DNA of 64,000 nucleotides from Chrysemys picta bellii (lineage: Eukaryota; Chordata; Testudines; Emydidae), in NCBI RefSeq assembly GCF_011386835.1, contig NC_088800.1, forward strand, positions 80,478,981-80,542,980, written 5' to 3'. The position numbers were made by a program, and so were the translations under genes. Below, piece after piece: positions 1 through 9,452 of this stretch; the first letter of the stretch is position 1, and every line of letters starts with the position of its first letter. Under the pieces are notes generated by a model. That model was not told where the DNA came from. It saw only the letters and a program-made list of their open reading frames with translations, and did no database searches.

Positions 1-330
1 GGGGGACAGCCCGGGGCCTTGCCGCCACTGCTGCTCCTGGGTGGAGATGCCCCGGGACCCCGTCGCCACCAGTCTGGGCCAGGGGGCAGCCCGGGGCCCC
101 ACCACTGCTGCTGCTCCTCCAGGCGGGGGCGACATAGGGTTCCGCTGCTGCTCCCGGACCGCTGCTCCAGTGTAGCACCCGGGACCAGTTGCCTCGGGCC
201 GCCAGAGCAGCGGCCAGTGCGGCTGACCCAGGACCACCCCTGTGGCTCAGGCAGCCCTGGAGTCAGCCGCACCAGCCACTGCAGCTGCGGAGGTCACGGA
301 AAGTCACGGAATCCGTGACCTCCGTAAAAG
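1..330. repeat. GC-rich dispersed repeat, cut by window edge
   Basis: Very GC-rich block that stops sharply near 330, where AT-rich intron begins. It ends in an inverted repeat: GGAGGTCACGGA at 289-300 pairs with TCCGTGACCTCC at 312-323. The sharp base-composition edge and terminal hairpin suggest an inserted element. I do not know the family. The 99-aa open frame inside it is low-complexity and not a gene. Confidence 0.5.
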
Positions 331-1320
331 ACTCACAGCATTAACCATAACTACTCTTTTTGTCTTTCCTGTCTGTAACAATACTGGAGGCTCTTGATAG
401 AATGAGACGGCATTGATTTAGTGTTAGTGATGGTGTTTTGGTTCTCTCACAAGTTTATCAGTTATATGAGAACTTGGACCACAGAAACATGAACATTATG
501 GCTTTTGTTCTTACATTGGATGTGGAAAGAGCTACATTTTTGTATTTCATAGTTAGAAATAACCAAGACCCACATAAAGTTAATAGCTGCTTAACTTAAT
601 TCATAAAGGGGAGATTTTGCAAAGGAGAGATCCATGGCTCATGCCCACATTAAAATTTTGGTAGCTACTCCTAGCAAGATGGACCCATTATATATGCAGT
701 GAGTTGCAAAGGGAAATAAGTTCTTTAAGGCATTGGTATGGGCTCAAATTATTTTTCTGAGGGGAAAGTTTTATTATTTATTTACATTAGTGTCCACTTT
801 GTGCTAGGTACTTTCCAAACATTTAAGAAGGTCAACAAGCTCACAATGTTAGCTTTGTTTACCATGCAGGCAGAGGTACACGGTTATATCAGACAAGCAT
901 GTCGCCATATTTTCATGCTATATTAGTGATGCCTGTCCTTTAATGTAGTACTTTAAACACCAGAGGGAAATAGAATGCAGATAATGGTGTTTTGAACAGG
1001 GATGTTGATGGAGTAGGTTTGTTTCAATGCTACCTTTAACTATATTTGTTCCTCTTGGGTCTGAAAGGCACAGGCCATACAAATGCATTTGAAGCTTCCA
1101 AGAAAAATGAATATCGTTAATCATAGAACGAATGAGGTCTGCGATGCAATAAAATATATGATACGATATTTTTGGCAATGCCTACAGTGACCCAAAAAGT
1201 TTAGGGAAAAATGATGAAAATTTTCCTGGTTTAAAAGTGAAATATTTTATAGATTTGTAACACATTGTGATTTGGGGTTGAAAACCACTCCTTGAAGCCT
1301 GTTTAGGTTGGTAGGTTTCC

Positions 1321-1345
1321 TTTGTTTGTTTGTTTGTTTGTTTGT
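1321..1345. repeat. (TTTG)n microsatellite
   Basis: Six perfect tandem copies of TTTG, followed by a G run and T run. Confidence 0.95.
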
Positions 1346-1892
1346 GGGGGTTTTTTTGCTTGCAAGGTAAGTTTGATTATTATGGAGTCGCTCAGCAAAA
1401 AACCCTCTCAGATGTGCATCTACCAAACTAAGTATGTATCAAACACATTTTTGAGGCTATGGTAAAGCATATAATTGGGGACAGAGGTGTGGTTACATCT
1501 ATACATCATAAAAGTGTCAGTAAATTTTCAATTCTATCTCTGTTGGGCCTGATCCCTCTCTAAGCTCTCTTCATTAAAGGCCAGAGTAACATGTTTTTAC
1601 CCGATATGCAAATATTCATAATTAGTTTGCAAATCACACTTTTTTAATATTCATTTTTTCTCTTCTGTGTTTCATTATTTTACCGTCTGCTTAAAAACAA
1701 ATAACTTTCCAAGAGGCATTCCCTGACATAAACCCGAGTGTTATCTTGCTGTGTATATTATGCAGTACATGAATATAAATAGTACTTCACAACACAAATG
1801 GAGTGGTCACGGTTGATGTGCAGGAACATACACTGAAACTGGAATGATAAAGATTAGCACAGCCCCCTGGTGAAAAGATAACACACCTCTCT

Positions 1893-2198
1893 GTGAAGTG
1901 GTCCATGTTGAGTTGTACAGAGCCAGTTTTGTTGAGTTTCAGTAAAGTATCATGTGACCTGAATGCATGGAAAGACTTAGCAGGATCAGATCCACTGACT
2001 CTGAAGTGGTCACCTTTGCTTTTTTACACATTGCAACCTAACTCCCACAGTCTACCTATTTCTCCCCTTAAACATTGTGACGGGGACATCAGCAGATTCA
2101 TTTGGCAAAGCAAAAAACTCACACCTGAATGCAACACTTTTGTTGGCCCAAAGAGGAAAATGGGGGAGCCAGGATTGGCCTCCCTAAATTTAATACTT
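1893..2198 (+). mobile_element. L1-type LINE ORF2 remnant, part 1
   Basis: The plus-strand frame reads a degraded version of the L1-type ORF2 C-terminal region. It has the motif LPISPLKH, then ISRFIWQSKK, then a Gly/Leu-rich GEPGLASLNL segment. This is the order seen in L1-clade ORF2 just downstream of the reverse transcriptase, usually of the form FIW..KKP followed by GGLGLP. The match stops at the edge of an inserted element at 2199 and appears to resume after about 2703. It is a dead fossil, recognised by motif memory, not by alignment. Confidence 0.6.
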
Positions 2199-2319
2199 AG
2201 GGTTGCCAAGCCTCCAGGATTGTCCTGGAGTCTCCAGGAATGAAAGATTAATATTTAATTAAAGGTTATGTCATGTGATGAAACCTCCAGGAATACGTCC
2301 AAGCAAAAATGGCAACCCT
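2199..2319. mobile_element. Short MITE with AGGGTTGCCA inverted ends
   Basis: The 121-bp block begins AGGGTTGCCA and ends TGGCAACCCT, which are perfect 10-bp inverted repeats. Both sub-terminal regions carry CTCCAGGA-type motifs in mirrored order. It interrupts the L1-type remnant. No clear target-site duplication was seen, so the superfamily is open. Confidence 0.6.
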
Positions 2320-2702
2320 ACTGACGTCTGAGCTGCTTTCCTTCAGAACTCTCCAGAACTTGGGGGGGGGAGACACACAGGAATGTTCCGTGTGTGTGGT
2401 GGGGCCTGGGCCAGTCTCCCCAGGGGGTGGAGAGAGAGAGCCCCACCAAGTCCGTCTCTGCCACCAGCCCAGCTCTGCCCTCGCTCCCTCTCCGCCCCCA
2501 GGCCTGCTCCACTTCTAACCCCAGCTCCTTCCCCCATCCTCAGTTCTGCCCCCAGCTCCACCCTCAGCACAGATTCCTCTGCTGAGGAAGCCTTGGCTGT
2601 ACATTAATGCTGGGAGGGGTAGGGGTAGGGGGACGAAAGATTCAATTACTGTTGGTGGGGGGGGGGGTGCAACAGGAAAAGTTTGGGCACCACTTCTCTA
2701 AA
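2320..2702. repeat. GC-rich repeat abutting the MITE, ends in hAT-like tail
   Basis: GC-rich, CCC/GGG-run sequence with a poly-G tract near 2658. It ends in a short segment (tttgggcaccacttctctaaac) resembling the end of hAT-type repeats common in reptiles. Several short open frames on both strands are composition artefacts. It also lies between the two L1-type blocks. Confidence 0.4.
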
Positions 2703-3260
2703 CTGTTATGAGTTGTGTACATAAAGGTGTGCTAGGCGATCAAGTTGAGGATCTTGTCAAATGTAGTATTATCAAGTTGGGCTTTTTGTTCTAAGGGGGA
2801 AAATGTTAGTATGGAAGATATAAAAAATACTATATGTTGGAAAGTTCCTCCATTTCTATATATTAAAATTCTGCACCTTGCCTGCACTATTCCAAGTAAA
2901 CCTGAATTTAAGTGTGCATCTATTCCTTTTGCGACTCCTCTAATAGCACTATCAAAGGCTTTGTTTTGCATACTTACTGGGTTTTTTTAGTTGTATTCTA
3001 CAAAAATAACAATTTATGGGATGCATGGGAGAATAGTCCGGGTATTACATTCACGAAATCTGATAAAATAACCATCTGGAGGGGGGGAAAGCTATTCCTC
3101 TATAGGATTTACAATATATTACTCTTTTTTGTGTCCATGCAATCAGCTCCACATACTTTCTGCCCCTTCTGTTGGAAGGGCTGTGGCCAGTGCAAATGAC
3201 TTCTGCACATATGGTGGAGTAGAAGGTGAACAAAAACTTTATACAATATAAACACAAAAA
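2703..3260 (+). mobile_element. L1-type LINE ORF2 remnant, part 2
   Basis: Continuation of the plus-strand L1-type fossil. Near 3030-3215 the frame shows PGITFTKSDK, then IWRGGK, then CPFCWKGCGQ, then (after a stop) LLHIWWS. The spaced W..I/L.F, CW.GCG and HIWW motifs are the signature of the cysteine-containing C-terminal end of L1-clade ORF2. Several stops and frame breaks make it non-functional. Together with the block before 2199 it appears to be one element split by later insertions. Confidence 0.6.
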
Positions 3261-3381
3261 GCACTAATTGATAACGTTTGCTTTATTTTTGAAAACAAAA
3301 TATGTATTGATTTTATTTGAAAATTAAGTGGCAACCAAAGAACAAATTGTCTGATATCTAAGAAGAAACAAGTTTTAAAGT

Positions 3382-3522
3382 ATCAGAGGGGTAGCCATGT
3401 TAGTCTGTATCCACAAAAACAATGAGGAGTCCGGTGGCACCTTAAAGACTAACAAATTTATTTGGGCATAAGCTTTCGTGGCTAAAAAACCCACTTCTTC
3501 AGATGCATGGAGTGAAAATTAC
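3382..3522 (+). mobile_element. Turtle-type short retroposon with 11-bp TSD
   Basis: Contains the dispersed motif gtagccatgttagtctgtat, then ggtggcaccttaaagacta and aagctttcgtgg. It is flanked by a perfect 11-bp direct repeat AGTTTTAAAGT at 3371-3381 and 3523-3533, and has an A-rich 3' end. Variable-length duplication plus A-rich tail indicates target-primed retroposition. Related copies on the minus strand are at 29261-29355 and 54039-54307. The exact class (SINE or LINE tail) is not certain. Confidence 0.75.
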
Positions 3523-3835
3523 AGTTTTAAAGTGTTTTTGATGCTTCAGATCCTGCTGTTGTAATGATCAGGGCCCAGAAACAGTTGGTATGTGCCCATA
3601 CATTAGCCCAACACCTTTCTGACATCTCTCCACCCTTGTCAGTACCAGCTGGCCACTGGTGCAAAACTTCAACACTGCAGCTGTCTGAGACTGCATAGGT
3701 CAACTGCTTTCATGCTCTTACTAGCATCTGCCAGTAGAGGGAGCATCACCAGAGCCACATACAAGGATGGGTGGTGGTTGTGCGGAAGCCGCAGTATTAG
3801 GAGCTGCTACAGGCATTATTTTCTGCTCTGGTGGA

Positions 3836-4531
3836 TAGGGCCGGTGCAAGGAAATTTCGCGCCCTAGGCGAAACTTCCACCTTGTGCCCCCCCCCCACCC
3901 CAGCCCTGCAGCAGCTCCACCCCCCCGCCCCCCCGGGAGTTGTGCAGCAGCTCCCCACCTCAGCTCACCTCTGCTCCGCCTTCTCCCTGAGCACGCCACC
4001 CCCGCTCTAATTCTCCTCCCCTCCCAGGCTTGCGGTGCCAAACAGCTGATTGGCGCCGCAAGCCTGGGAGGCGGGAGAAGTGGAGCAGCGATGGCGTGCT
4101 CGGGGAGGGGGCGTAGCAGAGGTGAGCTGGGGTGGGGAGCCCTGCGGCAGCTCCCCTCCCCCACGCTCTGAGGCACCTCCCCCCGCAGCAGCTCCCCACC
4201 CTTCTGGCCCGGGGAGCCGTGCGGCAGCTCCCCATCCCAGCTCACCTCTGCTCTGCCTCCTCCCCGAGCACGCCGCCCCCGCTCTAATTCTTCTCCCCTT
4301 CCAGGCTTGTGGCGCCAAACAGCTGATTTGCGCTGCAAGCCTGGGAGGCGGGAGAAGTGGAGCGGCCACTGCGCTGGGAGAGGGAGTCTGAGCCACACGT
4401 GTCAGCGCGCCGCCAGCAGCCCAGCCCAGGAACGCTGTAAAAAAAAAATTGGGGGCACCGCTTTTTGGCGCCCCCAAATCTTGGCGCCCTAGGCAACCGG
4501 CTAGTTTGCCTTAATGGTAGCACTGACCCTG
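3836..4531. mobile_element. Non-autonomous hAT-type element with 8-bp TSD
   Basis: Starts TAGGGCCGGTGC and ends GCACTGACCCTG, imperfect inverted ends of hAT type. The 8-bp direct repeat CTGGTGGA flanks it at 3828-3835 and 4532-4539. The GC-rich interior holds a 126-bp direct duplication (3961-4086 and 4238-4363). In the first copy a 14-bp perfect hairpin, TCCCAGGCTTGCGG at 4022-4035 with its complement at 4056-4069, surrounds the short loop. Minus-strand frames up to 225 aa across it are GC artefacts. Confidence 0.75.
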
Positions 4532-5963
4532 CTGGTGGAGGGTTGGTTGCAGTAGCAATAGTAGTAGTAGGAGGTGGTGGTGGTGGTACTGGAGGAATGG
4601 AATGTGTTTAGGAAAGGAGAGCTTGGTGCCTGCCTGTAAGTAGCTTGGAAGCACCAGAGCATTCCCTGAAGCCACTGGATTAGTAGCAGATAAACCAGGA
4701 GGAGAAGCAGTCCAGGACGAATAGAGTGCACTCTAGCAAGGAACCTGAGGCACTGATGCACCCAGCTAGGTTCCAGACTGAAATAAGACATTCTGTCTAG
4801 GTGCTTTAGTTGTGGGTGGAGTTGTGGTGGTGGGCAAAGCTTTGGAGAGTAAAACCACCTATTTTTTCCACTCTGGCCCCTGACAATGATTTGATGCAAC
4901 AAAAAACAATGTTTTTGTTCATTTGAAAAAAAAAAAAAAAGAACTGTAATACACACTTTTTACAAATGCTTAAAAGAAGTATTAAAAAGTAACCCTAAAA
5001 TACTGCGCTGTTGATGTGCATACATAAATTCAGCTAATGCTAATTAATGAGTTGTGTGCTTGAAGGGAATAGCCTTTTTAACTGCAAAGAATGTGAAATC
5101 ATTGCAGTTAAAATAGCATTAATCTCTAGTTTTTGATTATGTATATAAAACTAGTCTGACCTCATTGGGAACTGTAATGGAGACATTTATATCACAATGC
5201 CTTTGATGTGTACACTGGCAGCTGAAGAAATGTGTAGCAAGAGAACTCACATGGTTTAACAGTGTAGGCTCTAAGTACTCGTTCCAATGGAAATAGCTCA
5301 TTTTATTTCCACAGGGTTAGGGTAGACAGATAAATTAATGTGTAAAAAGAGTCATAGCAAGTAAGTTGAAAACCACTAGCTCATTTTGAACCTTAAATTA
5401 TTTGCCAATTAAAACTTTTTATGGAAGATAAAGTCCATTATTTTTAATAGTAATATTATAACTTCCTGTCCTTCCATTCTGTTGTAATGAAGCATGTATG
5501 TTTGAGCTGTTTCCTTGGTACTTGAGATAATTTACCCCAAATCTATCATAATCTTGTTAATGATATAAAGTATTGGAGTATATACAACAGACTTTGTACT
5601 GTGCACATAGGGGTGCTGAAGGAGGACTTGTCTTTAAGAGCTCTTAATCAAGCGTTAGAATGATTATGGAATTCTTCCAGCCTGGTGGTTCTGTTGTCCA
5701 TAGTTTTTTATTCCATAGATTTCTTTCTCACTCTGCTCTGAATGAGTGGTGTCTCCTCAGTACGGATGTCTCCTGCAGGATTCCCTACTGGCTTTGGTAC
5801 TTTGGCACCCAGCTGTGTAGAATCAGATCGTTGACAAATATATAACTGCAAACAAACTCTCTATGCACTACATGACTATTGGCTCTAAAGATAGTTTGAA
5901 TATATAGTAAAAGCTATGCTCTAGAAACCGGCATTTCTGATATCTCCCAATACAAATCTTCAA

Positions 5964-6590
5964 TAGGGTTGCCAGGTGTCCGGTTTTCCGCCAGAACACC
6001 CAATCGAAAAGGGACTTTGGCGGCTCCAGTCAGCACTGCTGACCGGGCCATTAAAAGTCTAGTTGGTGTGGGATCAGCAGGTTTCCTACCTGGCTCCACA
6101 TGGCTCCCTGGAAGCGGCAACATGTCCCTGCTGTTCCTACGTGGAGGAATGGCTATGGGGGCTCTATGCGCTAACCCAGCCTTCTTCGAGCACTGGCTTC
6201 ACAGCTCTCGTTGGCCTGGAACCATGGCCAACGGGAGCTGTGGGGGCTGCACCCGTGGGCGGAGGCAGCATGCAGAGCCGCCTGGCTGCACTTCCACCTA
6301 GGAGCAGCAGGAACATGTTGCCACTTGAAAGGAGCCGCCTGAGGTGAGTCACCCGGATCCGGCACCCCAAGCCCCCTCCCGCAACTCAGTCTCCTGCTCT
6401 GATCCCTTTCCGCATCCAAACTCCCTCCCAGAGCCCACGCCCCACACCCCTCCTGTGCCCCAGCCCTGAGCCACCTCCCGCACCCAAACTCCCTCCCTCC
6501 ATTGGTAAGTATAACTCCTAGTTAACTGGAATTTTTGACTGTCACCCCCCATTTCCCCCAACATGCCGGATAACAAAGCTTTTCCTGTTG
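5964..6590. repeat. Dispersed GC-rich repeat starting AGGGTTGCCAGGTGTCCGG
   Basis: The block begins with AGGGTTGCCAGGTGTCCGG, has a CpG-containing interior, and ends in a C-rich tract near 6570. I associate this head sequence with a common turtle repeat, but cannot name the family. The right boundary is approximate. Short overlapping frames of 68-110 aa on both strands are not coding. Confidence 0.5.
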
Positions 6591-6974
6591 TTAGTGTTTA
6601 TAGGGTGCTTAATAGATATGAAGGGTTCAGTAGCCTTATTGTGCCCTGAATAATTGTACAACTTTACCTGATTTTGGCTTCAGAACCAATACTGTAGGAT
6701 TAGAAGTAAATCATCTAACTGAAAGAGGATGGCTAATAACATACATTGTTCAAAATTGTTTATTGTTGAAGAAAATGGAGAATAGGTAACACTGGTAAAG
6801 TACAACCCTAGTGTAAGCAGATATTGTACAATTCATACCACTACTTCTGCAGTTTAATTATGACCTTCTAACATTTCTTACTATTTTGTTCCAGGGTATC
6901 ACCTCAGGTTAGACTCTTGGCCCCTTTAGTGATATTCTCATAAAGGCGTTATTATTAATTTGTTTTCTGGTAGT

Positions 6975-7085
6975 GCCTAAATGCCCCAAATCAGGATCAG
7001 GACTCCATTATACTAGGCAAGTACAGAATGTGACAGAAAGTCCCTGTCCCAAATTGTTTACAATGTTAACAGAAAAGATAGACAA
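6975..7085 (+). repeat. Amniote-wide interspersed repeat fragment (MIR-like tail)
   Basis: Resembles the widespread 'gtgcctaaatgcccc ... ccattatactaggcaagtaca ... agtccctgtcccaaa' repeat tail that occurs in old amniote SINE/LINE debris. Recognised by motif order only. Similar pieces are at 50940-51045 and around 19520-19590. Confidence 0.4.
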
Positions 7086-7200
7086 GCGCGGGGAAAAGAT
7101 GTATCATATAATCAGAGTGATGGCTGGTAAACACCATGTTAATTCCTTTTTTATAAGTTTCCCTTTTTAAAAGTATATATAGTGGGTTATAGTGTGAGCA

Positions 7201-7440
7201 GGGGGACAGTATGAATTAATAAAGCATAGGAGTGGAAAAAAAGGAAGACTAATATGGAGAGGGGAGGGAGGGGGAAGGTTAGAGGGGAATATGGCGAGCA
7301 TAAAGAGTAAAGTTGCAGCAGAGACACACTGAGGAAAGGGTTGAGGTGGTTTGAAGAAAATGTCTCGCAATCAGCAAGGAAGAAAACATGTCTAGAATCA
7401 AAAAAGGGGGGAGGAGGGGGAAAGAGGAGGATGGAGAGTT
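7201..7440. repeat. Purine-rich (GGA/GAA) tract
   Basis: About 240 bp dominated by G and A on the plus strand, with GGGAGG and GGGGGGAGGAGGGGG runs. The pyrimidine-rich complement explains several minus-strand open frames rich in Pro, Ser and Leu. No gene is seen. Confidence 0.7.
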
Positions 7441-8757
7441 GGTCAGGAAGTTCCAAAAGTTCTGGTAATGGTGCTGCTTCAAGTTCTAGATGAGCTAATG
7501 GAGTCTCTTGGCTTCAAGGGGCTGACTCCATCTCCAGTTTGTCTCCCAAATTGGACTGGCTGGGGCTGGGCAGGGAACTAACTATATGAACCCTAGTGCA
7601 CTGGGTGTGGGGGTCCCCAGAAGGGAATCCCCACTTTGTCTGGGGGTAGTGAGCAGCACAACCCCAGTTGCATTTTGTTTTTAAAATCTGCTGTAGAATC
7701 AGTCAAAACTATTCCTATTAATCCTCTTAATTTGATAATGGTTTCCATTGTAGAAAAATAATTTAAATTTTGTCACCTTATGCTGGGAATAAAGGAAATT
7801 CAAAATCAGCAAAATGGAGGAAACAGCATCTTGGGGGAAACAGTGGTGTTCTTCTCAGTTGTCCTAAGGATGCAAGTCATGCTTTGTTGCTGTTCATAGC
7901 TAGTAAATTCATCATTTGGCAGCACCCATTTGAATTTTATCATTCCCTAAGTACACTATGGTTTGATCTGTTTTGAATGACTGAGAATCAACAGCTTGCT
8001 ATGATTCATATTATTAAATTTATTTCTATCTCATCCAGTGTATTAATAAAATGTCTTTTGCCTGGTCACCTGACACTTTCTTGTATTACAGCTCTTTCAG
8101 TTATTTAGTGGCCTGCCACTACTTGACCTGAAAGAAAAAGGACTTTTGCAACATTGGTCATAATTAGTTTGTCCAAATTAAAATTGAAAGAAAAAGCTAA
8201 TGTCGGCAGTGAACAACTTTGCAAAAGATCATTGGCCTGAACGAAAAGTACTTGAAATTTTTAATATATTTGAATGTTTAGTGCCTGATCCATTTGAATT
8301 TTCATTCAGGTTTTAAATCTACACTTTGAAGTTAATTATTGAATTTAAACAAAAACATCTGTGTTTTCTGTTTTAGAAATAGAAAAAGTAAATTCTCCCC
8401 AGCATATCAACTCTTCAGATTGTGGTATAAGACTAACTCTGCATGCCTAGTAATCAGTTGCTTTAATTAAGGCTTTTGGTTACTTGTATCTTGCATTGTA
8501 ATTACGTATTGCAGAATACAAGGCAAACTTGAGCCAGCTAACACTTTACCATTGGTGTCTTCTTCCTCTGCCTTGAACAGTTAGATAACTGAAAAATCCC
8601 CCAACAGGTTTTCCAGTTTCTAATTGCACAGACATTTTTGTAGAGGAAAGAAGTACATGGAAGATAGAATGCCAAATGTGGAAGCCTTTCTTCTAGATTT
8701 GAACTCTCACTTTCTTTCTCTCTCTCCTTCTTCTTTTTTTTCCTTTCTGTTTTGCAG

Positions 8758-8871
8758 CCATAGACCTTTTGTATGGGGGTATATACTGCTTTATGTGTCA
8801 AGATTACATATACGACAAAGACATGGAACAAATTGCCAAAGAGGAACAACGGAAGGCTTGGAAATTACAAG
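8758..8871 (+). CDS. USP22: USP22-family exon: end of ZnF-UBP domain
   Basis: 114-bp coding exon between TTTTGCAG and GTTTGG. It opens with CC completing an Ala codon and ends with a single G (phase 1 to phase 1). The frame encodes [14 protein letters not shown], then [15 protein letters not shown] and RKAWKLQ, equivalent to about residues 102-139 of human USP22. This is the last part of the ZnF-UBP domain, including a CxxC pair. In USP22 that domain anchors the enzyme to the other subunits of the SAGA deubiquitinase module (ATXN7, ATXN7L3, ENY2). Several residues ([11 protein letters not shown]) match my memory of USP27X/USP51 better than human USP22, so a USP22 paralogue is possible. Family assignment is secure; orthologue assignment less so. 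Confidence 0.93.
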
Positions 8872-9280
8872 GTTTGGTTTTCCTGCCTGAATTTCTTTTA
8901 TTTGTTTTTAATCATACCTGTCCCTCCCATTTGTCAATGGCAAAAACCAGTAAGGGGAAGAGAGAGATCTTTAGGGACAGTAGTGCAGATTGTGGGAGAG
9001 AGATTTATAGATATTGCTATCCAGGAGCTAGACTGTTAGTTTAATATGTGCACCACACTAAATTATAACAAAATTTTATTTTTTTTAATTACAACATAAT
9101 ATAAAATCCTCTATCATGATCATGGACAACTTACCTAATTGTCATCAGAGTGAGATCTGTATCAGGTAGATATTGTAACAATCTACCTTGTAGACTATCT
9201 TAGGTATCTCAGGCAAGAAATCTGTTCCCCTCACATGAAATGCCACCTTTGTCTGTGATTTTTTTATAGAATGTGCCAGC

Positions 9281-9375
9281 TTACATACACACACCCATCT
9301 TCTGATTGTACACACACAGTATATGTGTAAAGATATTTACACACAAATATATGTACACACATTTGTTTTGTTATT
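9281..9375. repeat. CA/TG-rich low-complexity stretch
   Basis: Several short runs of ACACAC and a TATGTGTA/TACACA mixture just upstream of the polypyrimidine tract of the 45-nt exon. It is imperfect, with no long pure array. Confidence 0.6.
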
Positions 9376-9407
9376 CAGTTTGCTTTCCCTAATTTTTTCT
9401 TTTTTAG

Positions 9408-9452
9408 CCTTCACCCCAACAGTGGTTTCTCACTACCAGTGTACAATGACAG
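9408..9452 (+). CDS. USP22: 45-nt in-frame alternative exon of the USP22-family gene
   Basis: Bounded by a strong acceptor (a T-rich tract ending TTTTTTAG at 9407) and a strong donor (GTAAGA at 9453). The length is a multiple of three and both ends are phase 1, matching the flanking exons at 8871 and 14346, so inclusion keeps the frame. It would insert AFTPTVVSHYQCTMT between KLQ and GIGEKY. From memory, human USP27X has a closely matching insert with VSH and QC at the same point, whereas canonical human USP22 joins KMQ directly to GVGEK. The insert falls in the linker between the ZnF-UBP and catalytic domains. Whether it is constitutive or alternative cannot be told from DNA. Confidence 0.8.

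Larger units (their letters stand above)
1..8757 (+). other. USP22: USP22-family intron (3' part; upstream exon not in window)
   Basis: Sequence before the first visible exon. The acceptor is a long pyrimidine tract ending TTTTGCAG at 8757. The following exon starts with the last two bases of a codon, so the missing upstream exon must end in phase 1. I looked for the preceding exon, which should encode the conserved zinc-finger segment, and did not find it. Contents are repeats listed separately. I see nothing recognisable in 346-1892, 3534-3827, 4540-5963, 6591-6974 or 7441-8757. Confidence 0.85.

Noticed and set aside
3721..4477. Long minus-strand open frames (225 and 156 aa) rich in Pro, Arg, Gly and Ala
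   Set aside because: They lie across a GC-rich hAT-type element with duplicated modules. Several overlapping frames are open at once, which is a composition effect.
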